DNA of 64,000 nucleotides from an uncultured Clostridia bacterium. GTDB taxonomy: Bacteria > Bacillota > Clostridia > Christensenellales > Borkfalkiaceae. The position numbers were made by a program, and so were the translations under genes. Shown here one piece after another: positions 45,921 to 55,271 of the stretch; the first letter of the stretch is position 1; each line of letters starts with the position of its first letter. The notes under the pieces are model-generated. The model was not told the DNA's origin. It was given only the letters and a program-made list of their open reading frames with translations, and searched no databases. The stretch covers positions 28,882 through 92,881 of the forward strand of contig CALVHL010000007.1 in the NCBI GenBank assembly GCA_944327625.1. Reading direction: 5' to 3'.

Positions 45921-47975
45921 ATGGCGGGCATCGGTCGCCGCAGGCTTGTAAACGTGCGGATATTCACCGCCGCTTGGCTTGCCCTCGCACTCGGCATAGT
46001 CTGTTCGGTCGCAAGGGCATATTATGCGTTCGACGGCGTATATTCGCTCATTCCCGCCGCGGCCGTGCTGTGCGCATTCATCGTCGTCACCGCCGTAAAT
46101 GGCTTCGGGCGGGGCGCGGTCTGCTGCCTTATCGCTCTCGCCTTTTTCCTCATCGGATTACTGTCCGCAAGGCTATACTACCTCGGCTATACCGCCGCAG
46201 AAATTCCGCTCGGCACGGATGGGCTTTTAAGCGGCAGGGTGGAGGAGACGGGCACGACCTCGTCGGGCGGCATATATCTCATACTCTCCGGGGCGCAGTT
46301 CGACGGGCGCAGGCTCGGCGGCAAGGTCATTGCCTATCTCTCCGACGGGGCGGGCGACTACTGCCGCGCGGGCTATCTCGTAAAGGTCAGAACGGAGCTC
46401 TTTTCCGAACAGTTCTTTGCCGACGGGACGCTCAGCTATCGCGCCGTTTCGGGCATAAAATACAGCTGTTCGGTGCAGAGCGGGTTGGAGGCGGAGTACG
46501 CTTTTTCGCTCGCCGCCGAGATAAGAAACGCCGTCCGCGACAGGCTGTATTCCAACCTCGACGAGGTGACGGCTTCTGTCGCCTACGCTATGCTGACGGG
46601 CGATTCGTCTGGCATATCCGACGCGGCGCTCACTTCCTTCCGCTACGGCGGAATTGCGCATATCTTCGCCGTCTCGGGGCTGCATATCGGCGTAATCTAC
46701 GCCGCCATAAACTTCGCGCTCAGGCGGGTTAATCGCTACATATCCGCGGTCGTTTCGGTGACTTTCGTCATCTTCTATGCGGGCGTGTGCTCGTTCACTC
46801 CGTCGTCAGTAAGGGCGGCGATAATGTGCGCCACCTCGGCAGCTCTTTCGCTGTTCGGGCGGAGATATGACTCGCTCAACGCCCTCTCTCTCGCGGCGAC
46901 GATATTGCTTCTCATCAATCCCGTCTACCTTTTCGACACGGGTTTTATACTGTCGTTTTCGGCGGTTGGGGGCATAGTATGCCTCAAATACCGCATATAT
47001 CGCCTGCTTAAATTTCTTCCCAAGCGGCTTGCGGGCGCACTGTCCGTCAGTCTGTCCGCGCAGGTCGGAAGTTTCGCCGCGCTCATGGCTTCGTTCGGCT
47101 ACGTGTCGGCGGCGGGGTTGCTTTTGAACGTGCTCGTACTGCCCGCAATATCGGCGTTTTACGTACTGCTCGCGGCTTTAACCGCGCTGTGCGTCATAAT
47201 GCCCTTTATCGGCGCGGCGCTTACCGTCGTCTGTGCGCCCATGCAGGCGTTCATAAACCTAATGACGGTTTGCGGGTTTGAAAATGCGCTCATCTCGGGC
47301 TGGAACGGCGCGTTCACCGCTTCGGCGTGTGCGCTGGCGTTCGTCTGCCTTACCGATAAACTCAATCTTCACGCGGCATTCCGCGCCGTGCTCTGTATGG
47401 GTGCGGTCGCCTGCGCCGTGTCTGCGGCGGTCATTCCCGCAATCAATCCGTCGGGCTTCGAGGTGACCTTTCTCTCGTCCTATTCGGGCGGCGCGGCGAT
47501 AATTTCTTCGCCGCAGGGCAAGGTCTTTATCTTCACCGAGAGCTATTACGGCAGGACGGACGCGCCCGACAGCTGCGCGGCGGTAATGGTGGGGGATGGC
47601 GACGATCTCTCGCCGTATTTCAGCCTCGGCGCACAACCGAGCAGCCTCTATATCGACGCGGGCTCGGCATTCTCGTGGGATATTTCGGGTACTTCGGTCA
47701 TATCAAGTTCGTCCTTTTCGCTCTGCGGCACAGACTTTGTATTCGAGGACGGCGACCTCGTCTTTACCTGCGACGGCGTGACATTCGCCGTATCTTTCGG
47801 CGCGGACGGCGGCGTTTACGATATGCCCGAGGGCGTCGATATTTATCTTGCGGCAACGCCCGACGGGGCGAACGTGCTCACGGCGGACGGCTGTAATTTT
47901 CTGCCGTCGGTGAGCGGCAATCTTACTTTCAGGCTGAGCGGCGGCAACTATCGCCTGGCTCTGTTCGGGGAATAA
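45921..47975 (+). CDS. comEC: ComEC/Rec2-family DNA uptake channel protein
   Basis: A polytopic membrane protein of 684 residues that would carry single-stranded DNA across the membrane during transformation. The ATG at 45921 is preferred to an upstream in-frame ATG that lies within the helicase gene. The competence-domain hallmark 'FRYGGIAHIFAVSGLHIGVI' is present, with many membrane helices (about 10-80 and 225-500). The C-terminal part, normally a metallo-beta-lactamase-like domain starting DVGQGD with HxHxDH, here reads 'VTFLSSYSGGAAIISSPQGK'. It shows no HxHxDH, so that domain is degenerate. The gene follows the helicase stop by 4 bases; holA starts 4 bases after it. Confidence 0.88.
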   Translation: MAGIGRRRLVNVRIFTAAWLALALGIVCSVARAYYAFDGVYSLIPAAAVLCAFIVVTAVNGFGRGAVCCLIALAFFLIGLLSARLYYLGYTAAEIPLGTDGLLSGRVEETGTTSSGGIYLILSGAQFDGRRLGGKVIAYLSDGAGDYCRAGYLVKVRTELFSEQFFADGTLSYRAVSGIKYSCSVQSGLEAEYAFSLAAEIRNAVRDRLYSNLDEVTASVAYAMLTGDSSGISDAALTSFRYGGIAHIFAVSGLHIGVIYAAINFALRRVNRYISAVVSVTFVIFYAGVCSFTPSSVRAAIMCATSAALSLFGRRYDSLNALSLAATILLLINPVYLFDTGFILSFSAVGGIVCLKYRIYRLLKFLPKRLAGALSVSLSAQVGSFAALMASFGYVSAAGLLLNVLVLPAISAFYVLLAALTALCVIMPFIGAALTVVCAPMQAFINLMTVCGFENALISGWNGAFTASACALAFVCLTDKLNLHAAFRAVLCMGAVACAVSAAVIPAINPSGFEVTFLSSYSGGAAIISSPQGKVFIFTESYYGRTDAPDSCAAVMVGDGDDLSPYFSLGAQPSSLYIDAGSAFSWDISGTSVISSSSFSLCGTDFVFEDGDLVFTCDGVTFAVSFGADGGVYDMPEGVDIYLAATPDGANVLTADGCNFLPSVSGNLTFRLSGGNYRLALFGE

Positions 47976-47979
47976 AACT

Positions 47980-48957
47980 ATGGAATACACTCAACTCAAA
48001 GACGACATAAAGGCGGGTGCCCGCGGCATATACCTGCTCGAAGGCGACGACGCCTATTTCAGAATGCACGCCGAGGAGCAGATAAAAAGGGCGTTTTCGG
48101 AATTGCCCGAACTCAACTACGCAACCTACGACGGTGCGGAAATTAAGGGCGGCGCTTATTCGGCGTTTACGGCGGCGTTGCAGGCGTTCCCGTTCATGGC
48201 TGAAAAGCGCATAATCAAAGTCACTGAGTTCTATCCGTCGGAGAGCGACTATGAAAAGCATTTGAAGCCGATTTTCGACGATTTTCCCCCGACCACCATA
48301 CTCATAATCGTCAATTCCCAGTCAAAAAAGGGCGTAGACCTCAAACGCAAAAAGGCGGTCGCTTATGTCAACTGTAACCGTTCCGACGAGGAGACGGTTG
48401 CCCGCTGGGCGTATATCACCATGAAGCGCGCGGGCGTCGCCGCCTCTGCCGAGGCGTGTCAGGCGATTGCGGCTTTCTGCCTTTCGGATATGGCAAGGGT
48501 TTCGCGCGAGGTCGAAAAGCTCATCGAATGGGCGGGCGAGGGCGGCAAAGTTTCGTTCGCCGACGTCGAGGAGCTCATTTACAAGGACGCCGATTACAGG
48601 GTGTACGAGATGACAAACAGCGTATCGCGGCGCGACTATGCCTCGTTCGTTGCCATTGCCGACGACCTGCTTTCAAAGGGCTTCGACGAGAACGCGCTAA
48701 TAGCGTCGCTGTCGTCGTACCTGAGAAATCTACTATATATTCTCTCCTCCGACCGCTCCGACGCGCAACTTGCGACCGAGCTCAAAATGAAGGAATACGG
48801 CGTAAAAAAGAGCAGGGAGCAGGCGCGGGCGATAGGCGCGGCGCGGCTCAGTTCGCTCGTTTCGGCGACGTATTCGCTCGCCTCGGCGCTCAAAAGTGGC
48901 GAAATGACGGCAGAAAGCGCGTTTACCGTCGCCGTCGCGCAGGTTCTTTTCGCCTGA
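47980..48957 (+). CDS. holA: DNA polymerase III subunit delta
   Basis: A 325-residue clamp-loader subunit that opens the beta clamp. It begins with the characteristic 'GIYLLEGDDAYFRMHAEEQI' and has 'AEKRIIKVTEFYP', 'TTILIIVNSQSKKG' and the C-terminal collar region 'LIASLSSYLRNLLYILS'. In Firmicutes holA usually follows comEC, as here, 4 bases apart, which supports both calls. A terminator follows at 48985. Confidence 0.93.
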   Translation: MEYTQLKDDIKAGARGIYLLEGDDAYFRMHAEEQIKRAFSELPELNYATYDGAEIKGGAYSAFTAALQAFPFMAEKRIIKVTEFYPSESDYEKHLKPIFDDFPPTTILIIVNSQSKKGVDLKRKKAVAYVNCNRSDEETVARWAYITMKRAGVAASAEACQAIAAFCLSDMARVSREVEKLIEWAGEGGKVSFADVEELIYKDADYRVYEMTNSVSRRDYASFVAIADDLLSKGFDENALIASLSSYLRNLLYILSSDRSDAQLATELKMKEYGVKKSREQARAIGAARLSSLVSATYSLASALKSGEMTAESAFTVAVAQVLFA

Positions 48958-48984
48958 GCGCATAAAATTGCCTTAAAAAAATAT

Positions 48985-49014
48985 AAAGCGTCGCAAAACG
49001 CTTTATTTTTTTTG
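48985..49014 (+). terminator. Terminator after holA
   Basis: AAAGCGT pairs with ACGCTTT, followed by ATTTTTTTT. Confidence 0.85.
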
Positions 49015-49071
49015 CACAAAATAATATAATAACTGTGTATATAACACCATATTTCGGGGCGGAGGTCTGAA

Positions 49072-49881
49072 ATGGGATTCTGGCAGGATTACGGCGCGAG
49101 AATAAAAAATATGTTCCTGACTATCGATTGGAGCTATCTTTTCGAGTTCATCGTCTTTGCCGTCGTCTTTTACGTAGTGTTCAAAATACTCAAAGAGAAC
49201 AAGGCGCAGGTCATAATCTGGCTGTTCTCGGTGATAGTCATACTGTTCGGCATGGCGTTCTCCATGTCCAAGGACATAGAATCCCAGACGCTCGTCCTCA
49301 TAGTCGTCACGGCGACCGTGTTCGTGCTGCTTTTGTTCAATACCGAGATCAAGCGCATGCTGCTCGGCACGGGCACAAAGCATAACCGCAACGAAAACCT
49401 CACCGTGCACAATATCGAATACACCATCGACGAGATAATAAGGGCGGTGCAGTATATGTCCAAGAACGACATAGGCGCGCTCATCGTCCTCTCCAACGAC
49501 AACCTGCCAGAGGGCATAGTTTCCAGCGGCACGGTCATAAATGCAGAGATAAACGCGCCGATGATAGAGGCGGTGTTCTACCCCAAAGCGCCCCTTCACG
49601 ATGGCGCAATGATAATCGAGGGCGACAAAATTCACGCGGCGGGCTGTTTCCTCCCGCTTATTGAAAACGACGGACTGCCTCAGGAAATAGGCTCCCGTCA
49701 CCGCGCCGCGCTGGGCGTAACCAAGGTTGCGGCGGTCACGGCGATCGTCGTATCGGAGGAGACGGGCATAATCTCCATCGTCAAGAACGGCGAAATCAAG
49801 AAACGCTATGCGGGCGACGCCGAACTCAAAAACATTTTAAGCGACTATTATTGGACTGACCTTACCGCGGAGGGCGAGTGA
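49072..49881 (+). CDS. cdaA: Diadenylate cyclase CdaA
   Basis: Makes c-di-AMP from two ATP at the membrane. The 269-residue protein has three N-terminal membrane helices (about 22-40, 45-63, 70-90). A short coiled linker leads to the DAC domain with the DGA motif 'KAPLHDGAMII' (Asp177) and RHR motif 'IGSRHRAALG' (Arg209-Arg211). GGAGG precedes the ATG. In most Firmicutes cdaA is followed by cdaR and glmM. Here it is followed by a 36-codon membrane-peptide gene and an unrelated DUF1015 gene. Confidence 0.96.
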   Translation: MGFWQDYGARIKNMFLTIDWSYLFEFIVFAVVFYVVFKILKENKAQVIIWLFSVIVILFGMAFSMSKDIESQTLVLIVVTATVFVLLLFNTEIKRMLLGTGTKHNRNENLTVHNIEYTIDEIIRAVQYMSKNDIGALIVLSNDNLPEGIVSSGTVINAEINAPMIEAVFYPKAPLHDGAMIIEGDKIHAAGCFLPLIENDGLPQEIGSRHRAALGVTKVAAVTAIVVSEETGIISIVKNGEIKKRYAGDAELKNILSDYYWTDLTAEGE

Positions 49882-49882
49882 T

Positions 49883-49993
49883 ATGAAAAAATTTGGTAAA
49901 TTTCTTTCCGAACTGTTTACGGTAAATATCGGCATAAAGCTGCTTGCGATAGGGCTTGCCGCCGTCGTGGTGGCGTTCATAAACATCGTATAA
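49883..49993 (+). CDS. 36-residue single-helix peptide resembling the CdaR membrane anchor
   Basis: The ORF starts one base after the cdaA stop (TGATATG), with GAGGGCGAG upstream as a plausible Shine-Dalgarno. It encodes a basic start 'MKKFGKFLSELF' and one membrane helix 'NIGIKLLAIGLAAVVVAF'. The 'NIGIKLLA' turn matches what I recall of the N-terminus of CdaR/YbbR, which has one membrane helix followed by several extracellular YbbR domains. Here the protein ends right after the helix. Position and sequence suggest a CdaR reduced to its anchor; it could also be an unrelated microprotein. Confidence 0.65.
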   Translation: MKKFGKFLSELFTVNIGIKLLAIGLAAVVVAFINIV

Positions 49994-50003
49994 GGTGAAG
50001 CTT

Positions 50004-51197
50004 ATGCAGACAGTACGCATACCCGACATACTCCTGCCCGCCGAGGGCACCGATCTGTCGCGTTGGGCGGTCAACGCCTGCGACCAGTTCACTTCCGACG
50101 GAGAATATTGGAAGAATCTGAGCGATTTCGTGGGCGACGCGCCCTCGACGCTCAACCTCATTTACCCCGAAATATACCTCAATCAGGACAGGGAAAACCG
50201 CATAAAGCGCATAAATTCCCGCATGCGCGAATACCTTGACGGCGGAATATTCAAGACCATATCGGGCGGCTTCGTGCTCGTCGAAAGAAAGACGCAGTCG
50301 GGCGTCCGCACGGGCATAGTGCTCGCCGTCGACCTCGAAGACTATTCATTCGAGAAGGGCGCGGACGCGCTCATCCGCTCGACCGAGGCGACCATTCTCG
50401 AACGCATACCGCCCCGCGTCGAAATACGCGAAAATGCGCCGATAGAACTTCCGCACGTCATGCTTTTATACGACGATCCCCAAAATAAGGTGCTCTCCGC
50501 CGCAGAGCGCGGCGAAGTGCTCTACGACTTTGCGCTCAATATGGGCGGGGGAAGCGTAAAGGGCACTTTCATACCCAACCCCGAAAAAGTAATTTCCGCG
50601 CTGTATTCGCTCACCGAGGGCGACAGGTACGGCAACGGACAGAAACTTCTCTTTGCGGTCGGCGACGGCAACCACTCGCTTGCCACTGCAAAGACCTGCT
50701 GGAATATGCTCAGACAGACGCTCTCCGACGAGGACCAGGCGACGCACCCCGCGCGCTTCGCGCTCGTCGAGGTCGTCAACATCTACGATCCCGCTCTGAT
50801 ATTCGAGCCCATTCACCGCTTCGTCAGAACGGACAAGCCCGAAATTTTCATCGACCGAATGCCGCGCTGCGGCGAAGGCAGTGCAGAGATTGTGACGGAC
50901 GGCAATTACTCCCGCATACCGTTCAGCGCAGACGTGCCCGCGGGCATAAGGGCGCTCGACGACTATATCGCCCGCTTTATCGCCGATAACGGCGGCGAAG
51001 TGGACTATATCCACGGCGACGACCAGCTTGAAAGGCTGTCGCGCGGCGGCGTGGGCATAAAGCTTCCGTCTATAAGAAAGGATGATTTTTTCCGCCTGAT
51101 AGTTACGGGCGGCAATCTGCCCAGAAAGACATTCTCTATGGGCGAGGGAAATGAAAAGAGATACTATATAGAAGCTAAGAAAATAGTAAAGGGATAA
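50004..51197 (+). CDS. DUF1015 family protein
   Basis: A 397-residue conserved protein of unknown biochemical role. Characteristic stretches are 'NACDQFTSDGEYWKNL' near the start and 'LLFAVGDGNHSLATAKTCW' (family DGxHR-like motif) near residue 215-235. A C-terminal 'DYIHGDDQLERL' precedes a long basic tail. The sequence has an amino-acid- or nucleotide-enzyme look (ParB/SerK-like relatives have been proposed), but I assign no function. ATG 50004 is chosen over GTG 49995 because AAGGTGAAG then gives a proper ribosome site. It sits 10 bases after the CdaR-like microgene. Confidence 0.85.
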   Translation: MQTVRIPDILLPAEGTDLSRWAVNACDQFTSDGEYWKNLSDFVGDAPSTLNLIYPEIYLNQDRENRIKRINSRMREYLDGGIFKTISGGFVLVERKTQSGVRTGIVLAVDLEDYSFEKGADALIRSTEATILERIPPRVEIRENAPIELPHVMLLYDDPQNKVLSAAERGEVLYDFALNMGGGSVKGTFIPNPEKVISALYSLTEGDRYGNGQKLLFAVGDGNHSLATAKTCWNMLRQTLSDEDQATHPARFALVEVVNIYDPALIFEPIHRFVRTDKPEIFIDRMPRCGEGSAEIVTDGNYSRIPFSADVPAGIRALDDYIARFIADNGGEVDYIHGDDQLERLSRGGVGIKLPSIRKDDFFRLIVTGGNLPRKTFSMGEGNEKRYYIEAKKIVKG

Positions 51198-51202
51198 AGA
51201 AT

Positions 51203-52522
51203 ATGGCATTAAAAGTATGTAAATTCGGCGGCACGTCCATGGCTGACGGCAACGTGATGAACGCCGTAAAGAAGATAATTCTCTCTGATCCGTCGAGGAA
51301 GTACGTCGTCGTCTCCGCGCCGGGCAAGCGTTTCAGCGGCGACATCAAGGTCACCGACCTTCTGTATTCGTGCTTTGACGAGATAAAGCGCACGGGCAAC
51401 TGTCAGTCGTCCTTTGCAAAGGTGCGCACCCGCTTTGAGAGCATAGTAAAGGAACTCAACCTCTCAATGGATATGACCGCCGTGCTCGACGAAACCGAAA
51501 GGCGGCTCGTCGAGGAAAAGAGCGAGGACTTCACCGCGTCGAGGGGCGAATACCTCTCCGCCCGCGTAATGGCAGTGCTGCTCGGCGCTACCTTCGTCGA
51601 CAGCGAGGACGTGGTATTCTTCAACGAGCAGGGCAGGCTGAGCTCCGACAAGACCTACAAGGCGATAGCCAAGGCGGTCGAAGGGCAGGAGATGGTGGTA
51701 TTCCCCGGCTTCTACGGCAAGGATACGCGCGGCAAGGTCAAGACCTTTTCGAGGGGCGGCTCCGACATTACGGGCGCGATAGTCGCAAGGGCGGTTAACG
51801 CCTCCGTGTACGAGAACTGGACGGACGTTTCGGGCTTCCTCGCGTGCGATCCCAGAATAGTCGACAACCCCAAGCGCATCAGGACGCTTTCCTATAAAGA
51901 GCTGTTCGAGCTGTCGTATATGGGCGCGAACGTGCTCCATTCGGACAGCATCTACCCCGTGCGCAAGGCGAACATTCCGATAGTGATTAAAAACACATTC
52001 CGTCCCGAGGACGAGGGCACTTCGATTATTCCCATCTCGCAGTACAAGCCCGAGGGCAACGTCGTCACGGGCATTGCGGGCAAGAAGAACTTTACCGTCA
52101 TTCTCATCGAAAAGACGCACATGAACAGCGAGATAGGCTTTGTCAGAAAGGTGCTCTCCGTGCTCGAAAGGGAGAATATTCCCATCGAGCATATCCCTTC
52201 GGGCATAGACACCATGTCGGTGGTATTCGACAGCAGCTATGCCAAGGACTATAAGTTAGAGCGCGTCATCGAGGGCATAAAGAACGACGTCGAACCCGAC
52301 GTAATAAGGGTAATGGAAAACGTCGCGCTCATCGCCACCGTCGGACACGGTATGTCGTCCTCGATAGGCACTTCGGCAAGGCTTTTCAAGGCAATGGCCC
52401 AGGCGAACATCAACGCCAAACTCATCGACCAGGGCTCGAGCGAGCTCAACATAATCGTCGGCGTCAAGAACGAAGACTGCGAAAAGTGCATAAGCGCAAT
52501 CTATCACGAATTCTTTGCCTGA
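51203..52522 (+). CDS. lysC: Aspartokinase
   Basis: Phosphorylates aspartate, the first step to lysine, threonine and methionine. It is a 439-residue monofunctional enzyme. The kinase part begins 'VCKFGGTSMADGNVMNAVKK' and includes 'VVSAPGKR', 'YLSARVMAVLLGA' and 'FSRGGSDITGAIVARA'. The C-terminus carries two ACT regulatory domains ('FTVILIEKTHMNSEIGFV', 'VALIATVGHGMSSSIGTSAR'). AAAGGGAT precedes the ATG. It follows the DUF1015 gene by 5 bases and is closed by a strong terminator. Which end product inhibits it cannot be read here. Confidence 0.94.
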   Translation: MALKVCKFGGTSMADGNVMNAVKKIILSDPSRKYVVVSAPGKRFSGDIKVTDLLYSCFDEIKRTGNCQSSFAKVRTRFESIVKELNLSMDMTAVLDETERRLVEEKSEDFTASRGEYLSARVMAVLLGATFVDSEDVVFFNEQGRLSSDKTYKAIAKAVEGQEMVVFPGFYGKDTRGKVKTFSRGGSDITGAIVARAVNASVYENWTDVSGFLACDPRIVDNPKRIRTLSYKELFELSYMGANVLHSDSIYPVRKANIPIVIKNTFRPEDEGTSIIPISQYKPEGNVVTGIAGKKNFTVILIEKTHMNSEIGFVRKVLSVLERENIPIEHIPSGIDTMSVVFDSSYAKDYKLERVIEGIKNDVEPDVIRVMENVALIATVGHGMSSSIGTSARLFKAMAQANINAKLIDQGSSELNIIVGVKNEDCEKCISAIYHEFFA

Positions 52523-52540
52523 TAACAGTCAGAATAGTGC

Positions 52541-52577
52541 GGCGGCAACCCGTTCGGGTTGCCGCCATATTTTTTTA
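52541..52577 (+). terminator. Terminator after aspartokinase
   Basis: A perfect 12-bp stem (GGCGGCAACCCG) with a TT loop, followed by a T-run. Confidence 0.9.
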
Positions 52578-52633
52578 TTGCCGATTTTTCCGCATTTTTT
52601 ACCGACGATTTTGCCTCGCCGTCACCGTTTTTC

Positions 52634-52660
52634 TACCGCCTTGAACGGCGGCATTTTTTT
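52634..52660 (+). terminator. Second hairpin before spoIIGA
   Basis: CCGCC pairs with GGCGG across a 6-base loop, followed by seven T residues (52654-52660). Confidence 0.6.
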
Positions 52661-52744
52661 GTCTGCCCTTGAACTTGGGGATATTTTGCAATGCCTCGGG
52701 CGGCGGCTCGGCACGATAACCCAAAAATCGCGCTTTTTTCGCAT

Positions 52745-52772
52745 TTTACGACAGGGCGGCAGGGGATATAAT
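52745..52772 (+). promoter_or_regulatory. spoIIG promoter region with a Spo0A-box-like sequence
   Basis: TATAAT lies at 52767-52772 with no good -35 at normal spacing. TACGACA (52747-52753) is one base from the inverted Spo0A box TTCGACA. spoIIG promoters in Bacillus are Spo0A-activated with atypical spacing. The -10 is only 9 bases before the ATG. Confidence 0.5.
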
Positions 52773-52781
52773 GCTTGCACG

Positions 52782-53573
52782 ATGCAAGTGTATGCCGAAC
52801 TTGCCCTGCTTGAAAACTTCTGCATGGACTTCACGCTGTTAAGCTGCGTCAAGGCGATGACAAAGAACGGCTGTCGCTATTCGCGCATTGCGGCGGCGTC
52901 CGTCCTCAGCGCGTGTTTCGCCGTCGTCTATCCGCTTTTCGGCATAGAAAACGCGGTGCTCGGTACGGCGGTAAAGCTCATATCTGGCGCGGCGCTGTGC
53001 GCCGTCGGCGGCAAGTTTTCAAGGCTTAGGGGCTATTTAAAATTTACGGCGCTCTTTCTCGCCGTTACATTCCTTGCTGGCGGCGCGCTCGTCGCGCTGT
53101 TTTCGCTCGCGGGGGCGGACTATGCGCTCGGTCAGGGGTATATGCTCTCCTCCCTGCCGATAGGCATACCGCTTTTCGTGTTGCTCATAATCGCGCTCGC
53201 CATAAAGCGGGCGGCGGCAAAGTTTTCTTCGGCGCACGCCAGATCGGCGGTAAAGTGCGTAATAGTCGTCGGCGACAGGTCGGCAGAGTGCGGCGCATTC
53301 TTCGACAGCGGCAATAAAGTGCACTATAAGGGCGCGCCCGTAAGCGTCGCTCCCCGCGCCGTTGCCGAAAAGCTCACCGACGTAGGGGGAATAAAAAGTT
53401 GCGTGGAAATACATACTGTATCAGGCAGGGCGAAATTGCCCGTATTCAGGGCAGACAGGGTGGAGATAGACGACGGAATACGCAAGAGGTCGCTCGGCGG
53501 CGTGCTCATCGGCGTGTCGCCGCAGGCGATAGACAGGTTGGTATTAAATCCCGACTTAGCGGAGGTCAACTGA
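52782..53573 (+). CDS. spoIIGA: Sporulation sigma-E factor-processing peptidase SpoIIGA
   Basis: A membrane aspartic protease of 263 residues that removes the pro-sequence of sigma-E in the mother cell. Five membrane segments occupy about residues 5-142. The cytosolic catalytic domain has the D-(S/T)-G-N motif '[12 protein letters not shown]' (Asp175). An in-frame ATG at 52515 is rejected because two terminators and the promoter lie between. The start is near-leaderless with no Shine-Dalgarno. The stop overlaps the sigE start (TGATG). Confidence 0.9.
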   Translation: MQVYAELALLENFCMDFTLLSCVKAMTKNGCRYSRIAAASVLSACFAVVYPLFGIENAVLGTAVKLISGAALCAVGGKFSRLRGYLKFTALFLAVTFLAGGALVALFSLAGADYALGQGYMLSSLPIGIPLFVLLIIALAIKRAAAKFSSAHARSAVKCVIVVGDRSAECGAFFDSGNKVHYKGAPVSVAPRAVAEKLTDVGGIKSCVEIHTVSGRAKLPVFRADRVEIDDGIRKRSLGGVLIGVSPQAIDRLVLNPDLAEVN

Positions 53574-54268
53574 TGTTTGAAAAGATAAAAAGCCTATTAA
53601 GGCAGCTGTTCGGCATAAATACGCTCGACTATATCTGCGGCACGGAGGCGCTTCCCCTGCCGCTCTCCTCGGAGGAGGAGCGGGCTCGGCTCGAACTGCT
53701 CGAAGGCGGCGACAGCCGCGCCAAGTCCGAGCTGGTGGAGCACAATCTGCGGCTCGTCGTGTACATAGCCAAGAAGTTCGAGGGCTCGGGTGCGGACGGC
53801 GACGATCTCGTGTCGGTCGGCACGATAGGGCTCATCAAGGCAATCGACAGCTTCCGCCCCGACAAGAATATCAAGCTTGCAACTTACGCCTCGCGCTGCA
53901 TAGAGAACGAAATTCTCATGTACCTCCGTCGGCTGTCGCGCATCCGTCAGGAAATCTCCTTCGACGAACCGCTCAACACCGATTGGGAGGGCAACGAGCT
54001 GCTGCTCTCCGACGTAATGGGCACGGACGCAGACGCGGTATATTCGGACATCGAAGGCAGCGTCGAGCGCGAGCTTTTAAAGAGTTCGCTCTCCCGACTG
54101 AACGCGCGCGAACAGAAGATTATGCGCATGCGCTTCGGGCTGGACGGCGGGGAGGAGATGACGCAGAAGGACGTCGCAGACGCGCTGGGCATCTCGCAGA
54201 GCTACATATCCCGTCTTGAAAAGAAGATAATAGCAAAGCTTAAAAAGGACATAAGCCGACAGATTTAA
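53573..54268 (+). CDS. sigE: RNA polymerase sporulation sigma factor SigE
   Basis: Mother-cell sigma factor of 231 residues including a short N-terminal pro-sequence ('[14 protein letters not shown]'). Region 2 reads '[20 protein letters not shown]' and '[20 protein letters not shown]', then '[16 protein letters not shown]'. Region 4 has the helix-turn-helix '[20 protein letters not shown]'. GGAGGTC precedes the ATG, which overlaps the spoIIGA stop by one base. The spoIIGA-sigE-sigG order is the classical Firmicutes sporulation locus, so the organism very probably forms endospores. Confidence 0.96.
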   Translation: MFEKIKSLLRQLFGINTLDYICGTEALPLPLSSEEERARLELLEGGDSRAKSELVEHNLRLVVYIAKKFEGSGADGDDLVSVGTIGLIKAIDSFRPDKNIKLATYASRCIENEILMYLRRLSRIRQEISFDEPLNTDWEGNELLLSDVMGTDADAVYSDIEGSVERELLKSSLSRLNAREQKIMRMRFGLDGGEEMTQKDVADALGISQSYISRLEKKIIAKLKKDISRQI

Positions 54269-54346
54269 AGCCTCCTTAATTTTCATTCGTTGCGGCATAT
54301 TCCCGCACCAATTCGTCATTTTGCGTACATAACGGAGGTAAATGCT

Positions 54347-55117
54347 ATGTACGACAAAGTGACAATCTGCGGGGTGGAAACCTCGGGGCTTCCCAAACTT
54401 TCCGAGGAGGAGCAGAAGTCGCTCATGCGGGCGATAAAGCAGGGCGACAGCGCCGCGAGGGAGCGCTTCATCGTCGGCAATATGCGGCTCGTCCTGTCGC
54501 TCGTCAGGCGGTTCTGGGCGAAAAAGGCCAACGCCGACGACGTCTTTCAGGTCGGGTGCGTCGGGTTAATCAAGGCCATCAACAACTTTGACGAGAGCTT
54601 CGGCGTGCGGTTCTCGACCTACGCCGTGCCGATGATATTGGGTGAGATTAAGCGGTATTTAAGGGACGGCAACTCGCTTCGGGTGTCGCGCTCCATACGC
54701 GATACGGCTTACCGAGTGCTCAAAGTCAGGGAAAAGTTAGAGGAGCAGTCGGAGGAAGTCACCTACGATAAAATAGCGGGCGAAATGAATATCGCCGTCT
54801 CGGAGGTCGCCTACGCGCTCGATGCCATTTCCGATCCCGTGTCGCTCTACGATCCCGTCTACAACAAGCAGGGCGACACTCTGCTTCTCATGGATCAGAT
54901 CTTCGACGAGAAGAACAACGACGAGACGTGGACGGAGAAGGCGGCGCTGTACGAGGCGATGACGCGCCTCGGCGAGAGGGAGCGCACTATCCTCGTCCTG
55001 CGGTATTTCGAGGGCAAGACGCAGACCGAAATATCCGCCGAGGTCGGCATTTCGCAGGCTCAGGTCTCACGCCTCGAAAAGTCGGCGTTGAAGCGTATTC
55101 GCGCGGATATATGCTGA
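54347..55117 (+). CDS. sigG: RNA polymerase sporulation sigma factor SigG
   Basis: Late forespore sigma factor of 256 residues. It starts with the family hallmark 'DKVTICGVETSGLPKLSEEE', then region 2 'GNMRLVLSLVRRFWAKKANA' and 'FQVGCVGLIKAINNFDESFG'. Region 3 is 'LRVSRSIRDTAYRVLKVREK', and region 4 'KTQTEISAEVGISQAQVSRL'. ATG 54347 with GGAGG nine bases upstream is chosen over an in-frame ATG at 54290. The start follows sigE by 78 bases. A 15-bp stem terminator follows. Confidence 0.96.
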   Translation: MYDKVTICGVETSGLPKLSEEEQKSLMRAIKQGDSAARERFIVGNMRLVLSLVRRFWAKKANADDVFQVGCVGLIKAINNFDESFGVRFSTYAVPMILGEIKRYLRDGNSLRVSRSIRDTAYRVLKVREKLEEQSEEVTYDKIAGEMNIAVSEVAYALDAISDPVSLYDPVYNKQGDTLLLMDQIFDEKNNDETWTEKAALYEAMTRLGERERTILVLRYFEGKTQTEISAEVGISQAQVSRLEKSALKRIRADIC

Positions 55118-55133
55118 AATCAGCGGCATATTT

Positions 55134-55176
55134 AGCGCCCCGCGGGAGCACTCTCCCGCGGGGCGCTCTGCCTTTT
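55134..55176 (+). terminator. Terminator after sigG
   Basis: A perfect 15-bp inverted repeat AGCGCCCCGCGGGAG with a 4-base loop, then CTGCCTTTTTG. Confidence 0.85.
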
Positions 55177-55271
55177 TGTAACCTTGCACGGCATTGCGGC
55201 ATAGTATGGATTGACGGGCAGAGGGGGCAAACCTTCTGTCTGCAATTTTTCTACTATAAGGTAAAAATACT

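Noticed and set aside
52515..52781. N-terminal extension of SpoIIGA from an upstream in-frame ATG
   Set aside because: Two terminators and the spoIIG promoter lie within it, and the SpoIIGA family begins at the membrane helix after 52782.
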